From NCBI GenBank assembly GCA_013400975.1, contig WBMZ01003491.1, positions 1 to 64,000 of the forward strand: a stretch of 64,000 bases of DNA, read 5' to 3'. Positions 44,843 to 57,313 of this stretch are shown piece by piece. Position 1 is the first letter of the stretch, and every line of letters starts with the position of its first letter. The DNA is from Atrichornis clamosus (taxonomy: Eukaryota; Chordata; Aves; Passeriformes; Menuridae). Both the position numbers and the translations under genes were made by a program. The notes beneath the pieces are model-generated. The model was given only the letters and a program-made list of their open reading frames with translations, was not told the origin of the DNA and made no database searches.

Positions 44843-47818
44843 GTGAGAGTAAATTGCCTTTGCTTCCAAAAGTAACCTTAAAGCAGAAGTTTTGAACATG
44901 ACATAAGCCTGTCTTGTCCAATTTTATACAGCTTCTAGGCTGTAGTGAGTGTGTCAATTTGCCTGGGGGAATGTGCACATAAGATTGATAGGTCTGCAGC
45001 TGGGCATTGATAACAACTGTCACTGGTTCAGCCAGGGCTAGAAACAATGGAAAAAAAATCTCATGATAAACTCACAAAACTTGACTGCAATTTTGCAAGC
45101 ACAAGTAGTTTGGAACTTCAGATAAACTTCCAAAGGTTTGGATGCAGGTCCAAACAAAACGCAAACTCTAAAATTATGAGGCTCATGCATCACCAACACT
45201 CATACATTTGCTTCCATTTGGAAATACTAGACATTTTATGGATTTTCACATGCCCCAGTTGGTTCTCTGTGCTGGCTGGGATTGTTAGAGTCCCTCTGCC
45301 TTTGCAACTATATAGACATCAATGAAGATGAATAAAGCTGGGCAGTCAGATTCTAATTTATGTTAATCATATCGGATGGCTCAGGGCACTTCAGCACACA
45401 TGCTTAGCCAGTGACCTTTCACACTCCCCTTCTAGATCAAAGCACTTTATTCGTCCACTTCCAAGAAAATCACAAAGACAAAATTCCCATTCAGCGTGCC
45501 TTTATTAATCTACAAAGGGCCAAATTCTGATGCCTTTAATCTGCTCCTACTCTCTGCCATGATTTAAAGAGCAGAGCATTGCCATCAGAGTTCTGGCCCC
45601 AAAATCAACATGTAGATTGGCCAAATTCTCAGTAGACATAAATGAAGACGGGACCGCTGCCTTCAGATGGGATCTCTACATCTCACAATATTCTCCTGAG
45701 GCCAAACCCTCTCTCTGTGGAATTGATAAATCCTGAGAAAAAGTTAAAATTCTCTGATCCATCTTTTATTTTGCTGTTCTCAGCTGAACCCTCACTGTCT
45801 TCTTGCAGTGATTTGTTTCACAGGCTCGTACCCCGTTTGGGTAATTGTCACTGGGTGACCCTCGGAGAGGTGCACAGAGCTGAGCAGGTCCCCAGTGTGT
45901 GAGAGGATCTAGCTGGATAACACAAATCTAGGCTTCTGATGATACAGACTGCTTCAAAAGTAAGCACATTTAGGAAATTTCCACCAGTGTACATGAGAGA
46001 GGATCTATTTGTTGCAATCTGTTCGGGTCTCTGAGTCTCGTTCTCAGGCTGTAACAGGCAAACTCCCACAAAACCCACTTCCAATTTACAACTGTGTCAA
46101 GGAGAGCAGAATCAGGGCATCTGATACACACACATCAGAATAAAAAGCATTTTCAGCAGTTGCAGATTGGTCACAATTTCAATTTTCCTCCTCCTGATTA
46201 ATTTCCATACTTCTAAAAAGTCAAACTTCTGTTCACTCCTTATGGTTTATGCTTGCTTGTGTTTGATACTGTTTGAGTGCACTTTAAGCTACAAAGAAAA
46301 CTCGGTTTCCTTTACATGCAGAACTTCCTCTTCCAGCAATGTTTTCAGTCTGACTAAATCCCAATTAAAAATATGAACAATACAAGTTTTTTTTTTTTTA
46401 ATATTTCATAAGTTCCAACAGCAGTTGCTGCAAGGATAAAAGAATAGATTAAAAACATTGCAATGAATCTCTTTCCCTCAACAAAATATCTGGTTTTCTA
46501 TTAAGAACCTCTTCAAATTAATCCATGTTTTCCACAGAATTTTCTCTTAAACATAAATGCATTTAAATAAATTTAAAACTCAGTACTATAACTAGTACTT
46601 GGAATAGCTGACAAACTTGATGTTTGAATCCTGTGGAAAATATCAAGATTTTCCTCAGTAAGCATGCATTTTAGAACAGTTCAAGAAATGTCTCTTTTAT
46701 TAATGTTTCACCTGCCCCACAATATGCCAGCTGAAAAGCAATTAATAGATACTGATAATTATCTGAGACTGAAATTTCTGCTTATATTCATTTTTAATGA
46801 TGGTTTTGAAATATTAAAAGCAAGGAAATGGGCAGATCAGATGACTGATTCATAACCCAGATGTAATGCCACAGACAGGTTTAATAAAATGAAGATGAAT
46901 ACATGTTTTTAATGAGCTAGAACAGAGCTAATATGTTAATGAAAGATCAGTTTTCAGACATCTGACCAGAGAGAAGTTCCTTTCTCATGCTAGTTTGGAC
47001 CAAAGTTCAATTGCAGGTGTTTATCACACGCTTTAGAGCATTGAATAACAAGAGGATTTTCTCTTGGTCCACTACTGCCGTGTGCCTGTTTGGAACAGTG
47101 ACATTTTCTTGCAGGTCATCCAAGCCCGCTGACCTCGGCACATGCTCTGGGTGCTCCAAAGGTGGTTGATGTACACGTTCAGAGCTCTCCTAAGGGGTCT
47201 GCAATGGCTCTGAGGGGTGTGAAAAAATAAAAATTTACTAGACATAAATGCACACTGGTACAAATGGTGCCACATTAAACTGCTAGAGTCACAGCAAGTC
47301 AACATATGCGCAGACATACTGAGCTGAAAGGCTGTTATTTCATCTTCAGCTCACACTCTTGTGCCTGGCTTTTGAAAACACACCCATTATGTACAAATTT
47401 GTGCATACATGGATTTTTGCATTATTTTTCAGTCTCTGTAGCAATCCATCCTTTCATGGCTTCAGTCTGAGTCCTCCACATGGGGTCTGTAGGATGCCTG
47501 CAGGACAGAGGCATGTTCTCATCTGGTTTGTGGGAACTTGCATCACGTGGGTAATGACTTTTCGTAATATAAAATGTCCTTGAATTAGTAGATGCTGCTG
47601 CAGTCCCATTCTGTCCTCATAAAAAGAGCCCCAAAAAATTTGTCTCAAACGTGCCAGCCAAAACAAAGGCCAGTGTGATGTTTTAAGAGTCCTGGCCACT
47701 CTGAGAGTTTTGTGGGTGCAGTTTCAGGCACTGAAAGCAGAAGGACAATTTGAAGCCCCAGCTAACTGCATACTTCACTATATTCCCTGTTCTGTCTCTC
47801 TCTGTGTCTTTTCCCCAG
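44843..47818. other. unique AT-rich non-coding sequence
   Basis: No gene or clear repeat. The 46400-46900 part is AT-rich and low in CpG, with short homeodomain-like ATTA cores, and might be conserved non-coding DNA. Confidence 0.55.
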
Positions 47819-47898
47819 CAAGAACGGCAGCGTTAAGAGAGAGCACTCCTGATGCAGCCGCACGTTTGCTATACGGCCTTGACAAACTCCTTCTTTAG
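47819..47898 (+). other. candidate terminal coding exon
   Basis: It has one of the strongest acceptors in the window (CTCTCTCTGTGTCTTTTCCCCAG region, AG at 47817-47818). Two leading bases are followed by 25 open codons and a TAG at 47896-47898. The peptide contains TAALRESTPDAAARLLYGLD, amphipathic and helix-like. Five CpGs survive in these 80 bases in an otherwise CpG-poor area, which hints at constraint. A second frame reads KNGSVKREHS before a stop, so even the frame is uncertain. No family was recognised. Confidence 0.33.
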
Positions 47899-48283
47899 CC
47901 TGGGTCTCACTCCAATTTAGAGAGTCTCGCTGAGACTTCTCTCCTATTTCTGAGCTGCTGTGAGCTCCTTGCTGCCAGATTGCTTGTTTTTGACAAGTGC
48001 TAAAAAGGACCGCGTTACTACCCCAGCCCAGGCCAAGGCGTTTGGCAGCACAAGGAATGATTTTCAGCCCACTGGCCTGGCTCTCACAATTTCAGTGTAG
48101 TTCAGTGTCTCTGGCAGGATGCTCACACTGCTGCCTGCCTGTGGATTTGTGCCAGCTGGAGGCTTCATTCCTGTAGAAGGTGAAAGGGAGCCAGGTACCA
48201 AGTAGATGTTGCACCTTTGAAAACCTTCTGCTGTGTTTGTTTTATTTAGAACAATTATCTTGTCATGGCTTATTTGCCTTCAG

Positions 48284-48370
48284 GACAGCATGACAATGGC
48301 AATCTCTTTGGGAATGATGCAGATGAGTTAATTATTAATGAACTTCTGGAAACAGATCCACAACTCTTTG
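48284..48370 (+). other. candidate internal exon (87 bp, phase 1-1)
   Basis: The acceptor TTATTTGCCTTCAG ends at 48283 and the donor TTTG then GTAGGA starts at 48371. The 87 bases are a multiple of three with the same phase at both ends, so skipping would keep a frame. The acidic peptide contains DNGNLFGNDADELIINELLE, very unlike translated intron. An alternative upstream acceptor (TTTTATTTAG at about 48249) would extend it in frame. I do not recognise the protein. Confidence 0.35.
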
Positions 48371-48371
48371 G

Positions 48372-49345
48372 TAGGAAAATGGGCATGAGAGGCCTTGCAG
48401 AGAGCCAGCAGTGGGTATCCCTTATGAACAAATCCCTGGCCCTAAAAAAGTGATGTCAGGCCTTGGAAACCCAAAGTGGCATCTCTGGAGGAATGAGGGT
48501 TGCAGTTGTTTTCTGCACCTCTCCAGCCAAATGAGGAAAACTTCAAATAAAACATCTGCAAGAGAAAAATCTGTTTTGAGTAGTTTATGTTCAGGTTACA
48601 CTCTGGCCATAGCATTTGTACAGGGCATTTTTAACCTCAGCTGACAAGCTGGAATTACACAGCACTGTCAAGTCCAAAACTCCTGATAGACCATCAGATG
48701 ATACTAAGAGCTGACAAAGTTTTCCTAGGAATATTGGAGTTTCCCAGCAGACAGGTGTTCAGCTGGCTGCAGCAATAGTCAAAAGAGATGTCCTACAGGG
48801 GTGAAAAGAACTTGTATCTTCTCACGATTCAGGAAACAGAGTAACTGGACAGATGCTTCCCTTACAGACATTTTTGCAGTTTCTGTGTCATGTTCACATG
48901 CTCCAAAGATGCTGTGCACTCTGCAAGCGGGACCCACGTGTCCCTTGGCTTTATCTAACATCTACCCTTGCCTTGATGCTATCTCAGAAGGGGAAGGTCA
49001 GGGAAAATTGCTATGTTTTCCCAACAAATTAAGTAGATAATCAAAGTGCTGCAACACTAATTGGCAAGGGAGCCTGCCTGTTTAATATCAGGCACTGGCA
49101 TTGGCAGTGCTGCAAGGACATGAGCTGATGAGGAGCTCTGGGCTGAACAGCTCTGGGTGCCACTGAGCTGATGGGAGCCAAGGCAGTGACCCAGGCAGCT
49201 CAGTGTCAGACATGTGAGGCAAAGGTCCCATTCTGACCACTTGCACCCAGGCTGTGAGTGACCAGTGACCCTGGGGCTCAGGCTCAGGGTGGTAGCCAAG
49301 GCAGAAGCCCACTTGGGTTCATGTCATAGAGTAAAAGCTGTCAGA
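48372..49345. other. unique non-coding sequence
   Basis: No gene, repeat or regulatory signature was recognised. Confidence 0.6.
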
Positions 49346-49452
49346 CTCAGAATCACAGTCAGAATTGGGTTGGAAGGGACCTTAAAGATCATCTTGTTCC
49401 AAACCCCCTGCCATGGGGAGGCATGCCACTCACTGGATCAGGCTGTCCAAAT
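49346..49452 (-). mobile_element. CR1 LINE 3' end (minus strand)
   Basis: AGAATCACAGTCAGAATTGGG, TTGGAAGGGACCTTAAAGAT and CATCTTGTTCCAAACCCCCTG with CCATGGGGAGGCATGCCACT are the reverse complement of a typical avian CR1 3' end. About 105 bp are kept. Confidence 0.93.
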
Positions 49453-49912
49453 TGAAAAATGGTGTGAAAGCAGGAAGAAAAGGGTCTTCATCTTCACCTC
49501 CAAGGTCTCAGTGTCTTCTTTGCAGCTCTTCAATGCCACAAAGCAGACACCTCCACGGGGCTCACTGCTGCACCCCAGGACTATTTGTCTCTGGTCACCG
49601 TGGTCATATCACACCACGTGCTCTCTGTCCCTCCCCTTGCTTGCATGACCTGGCACCGAGGGCGTTGCCACACCGCTGGCACAGCACTGCCACTGGCAGG
49701 GGACACGCTCCTGTCGTGCCCCCAGCACGCCAAGGGGCAAGCCCCATCTTCCCATGCCAGGGGCTCACCCATTTTCCAGTCAGTAAGGACACACAGAATG
49801 GCAGGCTATGAGGGAAGGTGCAGTAACATCACTATGAAAATGGTAAGTAATCAGTAGGAAGTTAAATGACAAGTGAGGATCTAGTTAGCTTTCCAGGGAA
49901 ACTCAAGGGAGT

Positions 49913-49963
49913 TATACATATACATTTACATAGACATATGTACATATATTTATATGCCTCTAT
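49913..49963. repeat. imperfect TA/CA-rich repeat
   Basis: Irregular ATACATAT-type units form about 50 bases of alternating purine and pyrimidine. Confidence 0.8.
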
Positions 49964-50464
49964 GTAGAAGAGGATGGCTTAAGAAAAGAATTTGCAAACA
50001 TCCTGTATTTCATCTGGTATGCTATTTCCTCAGATAATGTGGGTGACTGATGTGTGGAGGTTGCTACACTTCTATTTCCTATCGCAGACAGAGCTATTAC
50101 TTAAGTAATCAATATTTAATCTCTAATAGGGAAAGTAATTTTTAAAACTACTTTAAAAAGCACATCTGCAGCACTTGATATAAATCACAGCCAGGCAAAG
50201 CTGTGCTGGACTCAGAATCTTGTCCCATATTTTAAGGGGGGAACTAGCCTTTTCATGAGGAGAAGAGGAAGGAAAAGAAATAACTTTGATAATTCTGACT
50301 ATTTTAGGCAATGAACTGAGTCCAAAATAGCACAAGCTTGATTCATACTCTAATTTTTTCAAGGGTGATAGAGAACATGGGGAAAGGGTATCAGTGCCTG
50401 TCCTGTGGTGAGTCAAAACCTGCAACCAGAGCTGGCTGTAATGATCCCTCTCCTCTCCTCCCAG

Positions 50465-50561
50465 AAAAGAGACTTGGTCAAAGCTGAAACATTTTGCAGA
50501 TATGTCAGCTCATAGCTGGAAGTGCTTGGGGCAGAATGACAGAGAGAAACTCAACTACTGA
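50465..50561 (+). other. possible terminal exon
   Basis: A strong acceptor (CCCTCTCCTCTCCTCCCAG, ending at 50464) is followed by one base, 31 open codons and a TGA at 50559-50561. The peptide includes ETWSKLKHFADMSAHSWKCL. There is no other support. Confidence 0.18.
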
Positions 50562-53500
50562 AGGTTGACAAGGAATGTGGAGAATCAGAATTAATCTGTT
50601 CCCTACCTAATTTGGGGCGGTCACAGAAGAAAATGCTGGTCTGGGTCAAACAGTGCAGATATTTGAATCAGTTCTGTTCAGACAGTTCTTGTTCCTTATT
50701 CAAGTCAAAGTTTCAAAGCAGCCCCAGCAGACTGAGTCGCCAGGTTTTTGCAGCATCTCCAGCATGGGGCCAAAAATCCAAGAAAGGCTCTTTATCCTTA
50801 CTTTTACCCTTTAGATAAGATGAGGTTATCCCTGCTCCTGTGTCTGAGTGGTTGCTGGTGGTCACACTGGTCCCAGTTACACCGGTGTGGGCAGGGGGTG
50901 TCCCCCCGGCCCCCCACATTCAGCCCTGCCCCTGTGCAGTCCACCCCCACTGCCTCAAAGCAGCACAAGGACTCCCAGCCTCTCCCTTTCAAAGACCTCC
51001 CTCATCATCCACCAATACATATTTGTATGCTAAAATGCCCTTTTTAAGCACTCAGAGCTATACAGAAGGTGAATTCAGCAGGAGCTAGATGGTGCAACTT
51101 CCCTAGATTTAAAGTGAAATTTCTGCCAGTTTTAACCATATTTGAGGAAATCAAGAAAAAGGCAAAGATGAGACACATAGGTGTGTATCCAGTGCTGAAA
51201 GATACCCAACAGACCAATTGTTCTGCCTTTTGCAACGATATGAACTTGTGGCTGCTCTCATAGAAATACACAGAGAATTGGGACAACTGTAACAGCAAAG
51301 AGATGTTTTGTTTGGATGTGACTTGGCCAAAGGTTTTGAGAACACATTTAGGTATTCGGCATGAAGAAAAGGGAGGGGGGGATGCTGAGATTTATCAGGA
51401 ATAAACACTGAGTCAACAGAACTTCATTATTTGCCGTCCCGGTTCAAGGCCAGCAGAAAGCACCAGGCACACAAAGAACATGCTGGCTCAAGGCTGCTGA
51501 AAGTTAATGTTGTGCAATATTTCTGCAGATGTGGAATAACAAACTATTCCGAAAGCCAATGCTCAGTTCAGGAGAGAGTGAAATCAGCAGAGAGAATGAG
51601 CACAGAGCAGCGTCACAAGGCAACACATAGCCCAATTTTGCTAAAAACCCCCCCATTTATGCCCTTGGTTTCATTTGCCTCCAGGTCTCTGCTTTCTTAT
51701 GGACACCAAATACATTGTGACTTGCTCCTGGGCTGCTGTTTGGAGAGGACCTCAGCACTTTTCATAATAATAATTTAAAAAAAAAAAAGCTCAGTGTGAC
51801 TGAGGAAAAATTTATTTGGGGATCTGCTCCTTACAGCCAGTGCAGATGAGCCAGGTTTGGCTCTGGTTTATAAACAGTAGGGACACTGGTTTTTATTTTC
51901 CAGAATAAAAGGTAATTACCTCCAGAGTGAGGTAATTGTATAAGGTAGTGACTGCTGTGGTCATCTCCTCTCCTGCTTGGCACGAGTCACAGACAGCATC
52001 TTAAGTTGTTCCAAGACTGATGCTGTGTTCTTACTGGTTTGATCATCCTGAAGTCAGTCCAGGGCATTGATGGACCCCAACAGTTTCAGACTTGTGCCTG
52101 ATCACACCTGTGGAGTTCTCTCACGTCTGACAACAGCCCCTTCCCGGAGCTGCAGGGGTGAATGCAGGAACACACAGCAAATGCACATGAAATAATTGAT
52201 GCCCAGGAAAAGCTTCAAGTCTCTTTGCTACTGGGAGTTTCTTTCTTAGACTTGCAGGAATTTGTATCCTCTCTGAAATGAAATATTTTTGCTCTTACCG
52301 GCTGGGGATATTCTCAATAAGTAATGGATATGCCTTTCTTTTAAAATTTGCCTGAAAAAGGGCAGTTTCACTTGTTTCCCTGCTGGGAGAGGATCTGAGA
52401 ACAAAACACTCCCTGACAGAACTTAACCACTTTTTTAATGTTCTCCTGGAAATCTCCGGGATACTGAGGATGAGGCGGATTTAATAAAATGATGAAACAT
52501 GCTTGAATAAATCTGTGATGGTGGAAAACACTTGCAGGATTCACAGGAGATGGATAAAACCCAAAATATCTACTTGTTCTTTAGATTTTTCAATATTAAA
52601 GGCTCCTTCTGTTTGGCTTAAGATTGAAGGCTTGTTCATATTTCATAAAAAATGGTTTGTCCTCACCTTCTTCAAGCAGTTTGTTTTAAATTCAGAGCTC
52701 TGTGTCGAGACACTTTATTTATGGTTGCAGTATCAAGATCGGTCTTGGCGACATCTCCTCCTACAAATGCCAAATATTTGTAAAATGGTTCAAACCACTG
52801 TGTATACACAGAGATACTGATTAATAGACACAAGGCAGCAGAAGCTGAGCTTTTCCAACAATGTCTATACAGCAGTTTTGTGCTGCAACTCTGTGATGCA
52901 CAGCCTTGCTCCAGAATTTACTGTTCCAGGCCTCTGCTCCAAACGAGGCTGTAAATTACCATTTCAATGGCTTAGCTTTAATTAACCATTTTCCCAAGTA
53001 AGATTCCAAATAGTAAAAGTGGAGGCTATGGATATCAATTTCCAGATTTTGTAGTATTATGTAACTCTCTGCCTACTTTTGTGGAGTTTTATTACGTTTT
53101 CCAACTTTCCCTAATCCCATCTAAATGATCAATATTTATTTTTTTCAGCCCTAACTCCTAAGTGACTCTCTCTAAACCGTATGTAATACTCAATATGTTT
53201 TGTTCCCATTTGAGGGTTTACATCATTTCAAACAAAAAGGCAATCTCAGTGAAGTTGAAATGTATGGTTTTGGTTTCAAGGCTACCTCTCTCTGACATAA
53301 AACTACTAAGCCTTTATTGAAACATATATGATTCTACCATAAACGCCCCTTTTATAGAATGCACCTGGAGAATATAATGGAAAACATATTTGTTACTCTT
53401 ACAAACCCGAGCAACTGTTCTGTAATAATATATAGTCCATTTGATATTTAAAAGGTCGTAATTTTACACAAAGAAAAGAAAAATGCAGGTACAGTAAAAA

Positions 53501-53697
53501 GTAACATTTAAAATGTAGCTGCACATCTCGCACATCTGCTTTTGTATTAGGCTGACAAGAGCATCTGACCCACGTGCAGCACACTCTAATCACAGACAGA
53601 CCAAGAGAACATCTCTATACCTCACTGCCCCTCAGGCTCAGCATTTCCCAGTCCGTAGCAATTTAACCTCCAAGTCCCTTGGGAGAAAAGAACACAA

Positions 53698-53802
53698 TTC
53701 CCATTTTTTTTCAGCGGTGAGAACTGAAGTGTGGGATGGATAAACACATTTCCAAATGCCACACAGGAAGCCTGCAGGAGAGCTGGAGCAAACCCAGGTT
53801 TG
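53698..53802 (-). mobile_element. MIR-like SINE remnant (minus strand)
   Basis: ATTCCCATTTT, GTGAGAACTGAAGTGTGGGA, CAAATGCCACACAGGAAGCC and GGAGCAAACCCAGGTTTGCC follow the order of a reverse-complement MIR (cccattttacagatgag, aactgaggc, aaggtcacacagc, gagccaggattcga). It is diverged, but the collinearity is convincing. Confidence 0.5.
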
Positions 53803-54149
53803 CCAAGTGTAAGATCGAGTTCAAAGAGCCTCGTATGAGTGGTTGCACATAACATGAATTAGGAGCCCCAGGAGGCCACGTGCTACCTGACAGTGCAGGA
53901 GCACGAACTACTCCATAGAATACAAACCTTCTGCATCTGTAAAGTGAAATCCAACAGCTGCAGCATCTGCTGTGGCCCTGGGATCAAGGCTTGACCATGG
54001 ATATGCAGCACCAACAAGGAGGAACTGCATTCCTGGAACAAGTATAAGTATCACCCCTTCTTCCAGTCAAACTGTATAGGGAACCACAACAACCTCTGAG
54101 ATTTTCCTCCCCTAACTTACATTTAAAGAAATGCAGGTCCTATATGTAC

Positions 54150-54512
54150 TTTAAGGACTGGGAGACCTCCCTGTCCCAGTGAGGCATTCCAGTACTTGGA
54201 AGCTTATAAAAAAGATGGAGATTCACTCTCTGCCCAAGCAGATAGTTATAGGAAATGGGGAAATGGTTTAAACTAAAAGAGAGGACATTTAAATTAGATA
54301 TTAGTATGAAATGTATTACTCAGCAAGTGGTGGGGCACTGAAGCAGTTGCCCAGAGAAGCTGTGGATGCCCCATCCCTGAGAGTATTTGAGGCCAGTTTG
54401 ATGGGACTTGGAGCAACCTGGTTTTCTGGGTGGCCCATGGGAGGGGGGTTGGAACCAGGTGATCTTTAAGGTTCCTTCCAATCCAAGTTTTTCTACGATT
54501 CTGTGTATGACA
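54150..54512 (+). mobile_element. CR1 LINE 3' part (plus strand, about 360 bp)
   Basis: This is one of the longest CR1 pieces here. It begins near GGGAGACCTCCCTGTCCCAG with TTCCAGTACTTGGAAGC, continues with AAAGATGGAGATTCACTCTC and AATGGTTTAAACTAAAAGAG, and ends with GAAGCTGTGGATGCCCCATC, GACTTGGAGCAACCTGG and AGGTGATCTTTAAGGTTCCT plus TACGATTCTGTG. It is 5'-truncated with no coding capacity. The structure is normal for avian CR1. Confidence 0.95.
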
Positions 54513-55153
54513 GTACTTACTGTATGCACCCTGGATGGGTTTCTCCCTTTCTGAGTCTCATTTTATTAAGACTAATGGTGGAATTCCCACTAGTGAGCTC
54601 AGACTTACCCTTAGGGCTTAGGGGATGAACAAATTCAGGAGCCACAGTACCTAGTATTAAGAAGTAGGTGCTGCCAAGCTCTTGGAAAAGTCTGATGCCC
54701 TTGGTGTTCTTATTCTATTTCTCAGTGAATTAATGCATAAAATGTTATTATTCCTTTCCATCTCTTTAATTCTTTTTTTTTTAACTGAACTCTGGCTGTG
54801 TTTTGCGTCACACCAAACACAATTCCTGCTCACAAGAAATACAGTCTGGCAAGAAGTGTTGTTTATTTAGACAGAGGCCTGCGTGTGCAGGTGTTACAGT
54901 CTCCCCTCCATGGAAGCCCCAGGGCACAGCAGTGTAGGGGAGAGGATGGCTCTTGTTTGGGAGATACTGGTTACATATGGCATTGTCAGCTGGTTGCGGG
55001 CAGAATTTGGAGAATTTTCTCTCCCCTGCCCTAGTTAGTAGCAATTATTAACTCAGATTAACAAGGAAGAAATTTGTTCTATTTGGTTTGGTTTTTTTTT
55101 AGTAACTTAAGCTTTAGGAAGTTTTTGGCTTTGTTGCCTTTGACTCCAGAAGT

Positions 55154-55187
55154 GTAATAAGCAACAATTTGTAATAAGCAACAACTT
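55154..55187. repeat. 17-bp tandem duplication
   Basis: GTAATAAGCAACAATTT is followed directly by GTAATAAGCAACAACTT, 16 of 17 identical. Confidence 0.95.
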
Positions 55188-55329
55188 GCATCAGTGCACA
55201 AAATATGATGAAAACTTGATGGGGACCCCACAGTCTTTGCTCCCTGCCTGGCATGGGGGGCTGCCTGGCACTGTATGTGCTGGGAGATCTCCCTGCTCAG
55301 GTCCTGGTCCAATGGGCTTGTTCCTCCAG

Positions 55330-55461
55330 CTGCTCTTCATTTTCCTTCCCTCTCACTGCTTCCCTCTCAGTTTATCTCTCTCCCCTCCAAACCTCTGCCC
55401 CTTCCTTTGTTTTTTCCTTCAACTAATCCCTTCCTGCTTTTCCCCTGGCCCTTTCTGTGTT

Positions 55462-55466
<5 letters not shown>
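55330..55466 (+). repeat. pyrimidine-rich tract
   Basis: About 135 bases are strongly enriched for C and T, with several internal AG dinucleotides that would score as acceptors. It runs into a CA repeat. Confidence 0.8.

Positions 55467-55492
<26 letters not shown>
55467..55492. repeat. (CA)13 microsatellite
   Basis: Thirteen uninterrupted CA units, flanked by TACATA and TATAC. Confidence 0.97.
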
Positions 55493-55497
<5 letters not shown>

Positions 55498-57289
55498 TTT
55501 TCTATCCAAGGAAGTTAATTTAGATTAAGGGAAGGGATAGATTTAAGAAAGAATAATTCTCCCTTAAAAACTCCACATAGAGATGCCCTAATTCTGGAAT
55601 AAAAGCATTTTCAAACAAACACAATTCTTTATATGCAGCAAATTAAACCAATTCAGTTTGAAATCCTTCTGCTAGGATTGCAAGTGCTCATCTGATTATG
55701 CCCAGATTTAATTGGGAACATCTCCTCATGCCAAATTTGCCATAAAGACAAGATCCTGCTCCACTCCCAGGCTTGCACGGATACCCCTCCAAACCATTCA
55801 AAGAAAGCAATGCATCTGCTGCCCAACCATCCATGAAGAAATCAGGGAGCTAACATAATATTTGCAAGCCAAACTCTGCTCACTCTTCTGCAGTATTCGT
55901 CTGTTTAGACTGCAAACTCCAGGGTGAGAAAAGTTTCTCCCTCTGTTTTTATGTGGTGCCTGGCACAGAGAGATCCCAGCCTTCTTTGTAGGGCCATGGC
56001 ACAGCAAACAAAGAGTTCAGCAGAAAGGGTTGTGCTTTCACAAGTGCCTCCCTGTCCCAGGCAAACTGAACTTCCTCTGACATCTGCGGGGCTGCAGTTT
56101 TCACTCCACCTGAATTTAGGAAACAAGGTCATCCAGCTGCTCTCAGGTGCCTTCTTCACAAAAACCTGGGAGAAATGGGCTTCTCTGAAGATATGAGAGA
56201 AATGGTTCAGAGCAGAAACCATGAAGATTCTCCCCAGTAAGCTTGAGAGCCACAGGACTGATCTTGCCTCAGTTAGGCACCTTGGGTGGTGTTTCCAAAC
56301 ACATCCACACAAACTTTCCCCTAACACAGAGAAAATTTTATGAAAAACAAAGAGGAGGAAGGCAATGCATGGAGGAGAGGTGAGAGGAGAACATGCCTCA
56401 AATTTGCATGGAGCAAAATCATGAAAATTGAACTGAGTAAAAGCTAATATCCAGCTGGACTAGCCAAGTCTTCAGGCAGTGAGTAGCTCCATGGCTGCTC
56501 TTGTGCTCAGTGAGTGGCCACTCCACATTTACAGTGGTGTTGGGATGCAGCCTTTGGTCTTCCTACCCCAAAACTACAGCTTAGTGCCCTACATCAGCAG
56601 AAAACCTCAGTACAACACTGGGCACTCCAGCAGAGTGCTCCCAGTGCCAGCATCCCAGCTGTCTCATGAGATTTTTTGTTAACTAATGAGGATAGTGATT
56701 GGAGATCCCAGGGTGAAAGCTGCTACTTCAATGGGCTGGAGCTGCCAAGTTGTGCTGTTTCAGTTGTCCACATGTCTTGAATGAGGAGATAGTCCCAGCA
56801 AAGAGGTACTTGACTTTGAAAAGAAGCCAAGCTTGCTAGAAAGTCTTCCATGGTCACTCATTGTTCTGCTACTTGCACTGAGACAACGTGTGTGCATCCA
56901 GGCCAGAGCTGACACCCAGCAACTGAAGGCATGGCTCACCTTGTGGTTATGGTGACTGTGTCCATGGGTGCCCGAACAGATTTGGAAGATAAGTCAGAGG
57001 AAAGAGCCCAGCTTCTAAGGTGATGGCATTGGAACAACTCCTTGACTTCAGCAGCAATCAGGCATTATGATCCCTAGCATTAAGGTTTCCAGCTAACAGA
57101 GTTCTGTTGGTATATCTCTTTGCCTATCTGCAGATGACATTTGCTACTTATTATGTAGGAACAGCCCCACACAAACAGCAGCATGTTTTCCTACCTCTGC
57201 AAATCTCTGTTACGAACTTCTGTTTGACGTGGGTTACATCCTGCTTCATAATTACTCTCCAGTGCTCACAAGAACACTACTGAGCCTGA

Positions 57290-57313
57290 AAAGCTGGCTG
57301 GAAAGCTGGCCAG
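57290..57313. repeat. 12-bp imperfect tandem duplication
   Basis: AAAGCTGGCTGG is followed by AAAGCTGGCCAG, 10 of 12 identical. Confidence 0.9.

Larger units (their letters stand above)
49453..54149. other. unique sequence with small repeats
   Basis: It holds a TA-rich imperfect repeat (49913-49963), an exon-like segment (50465-50561), a C-rich spot (about 50895-50950), an A12 run (about 51778-51789) and a MIR-like remnant (53698-53802). No gene was recognised. Confidence 0.55.

Noticed and set aside
44472..45047. 191-codon minus-strand open frame
   Set aside because: It crosses the N gap and the flanking homopolymers, so its length is not real.
50895..50950. C-rich minus-strand G-quadruplex
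   Set aside because: One loop is eight bases long, just outside the usual limit; kept only as a GC-rich spot.
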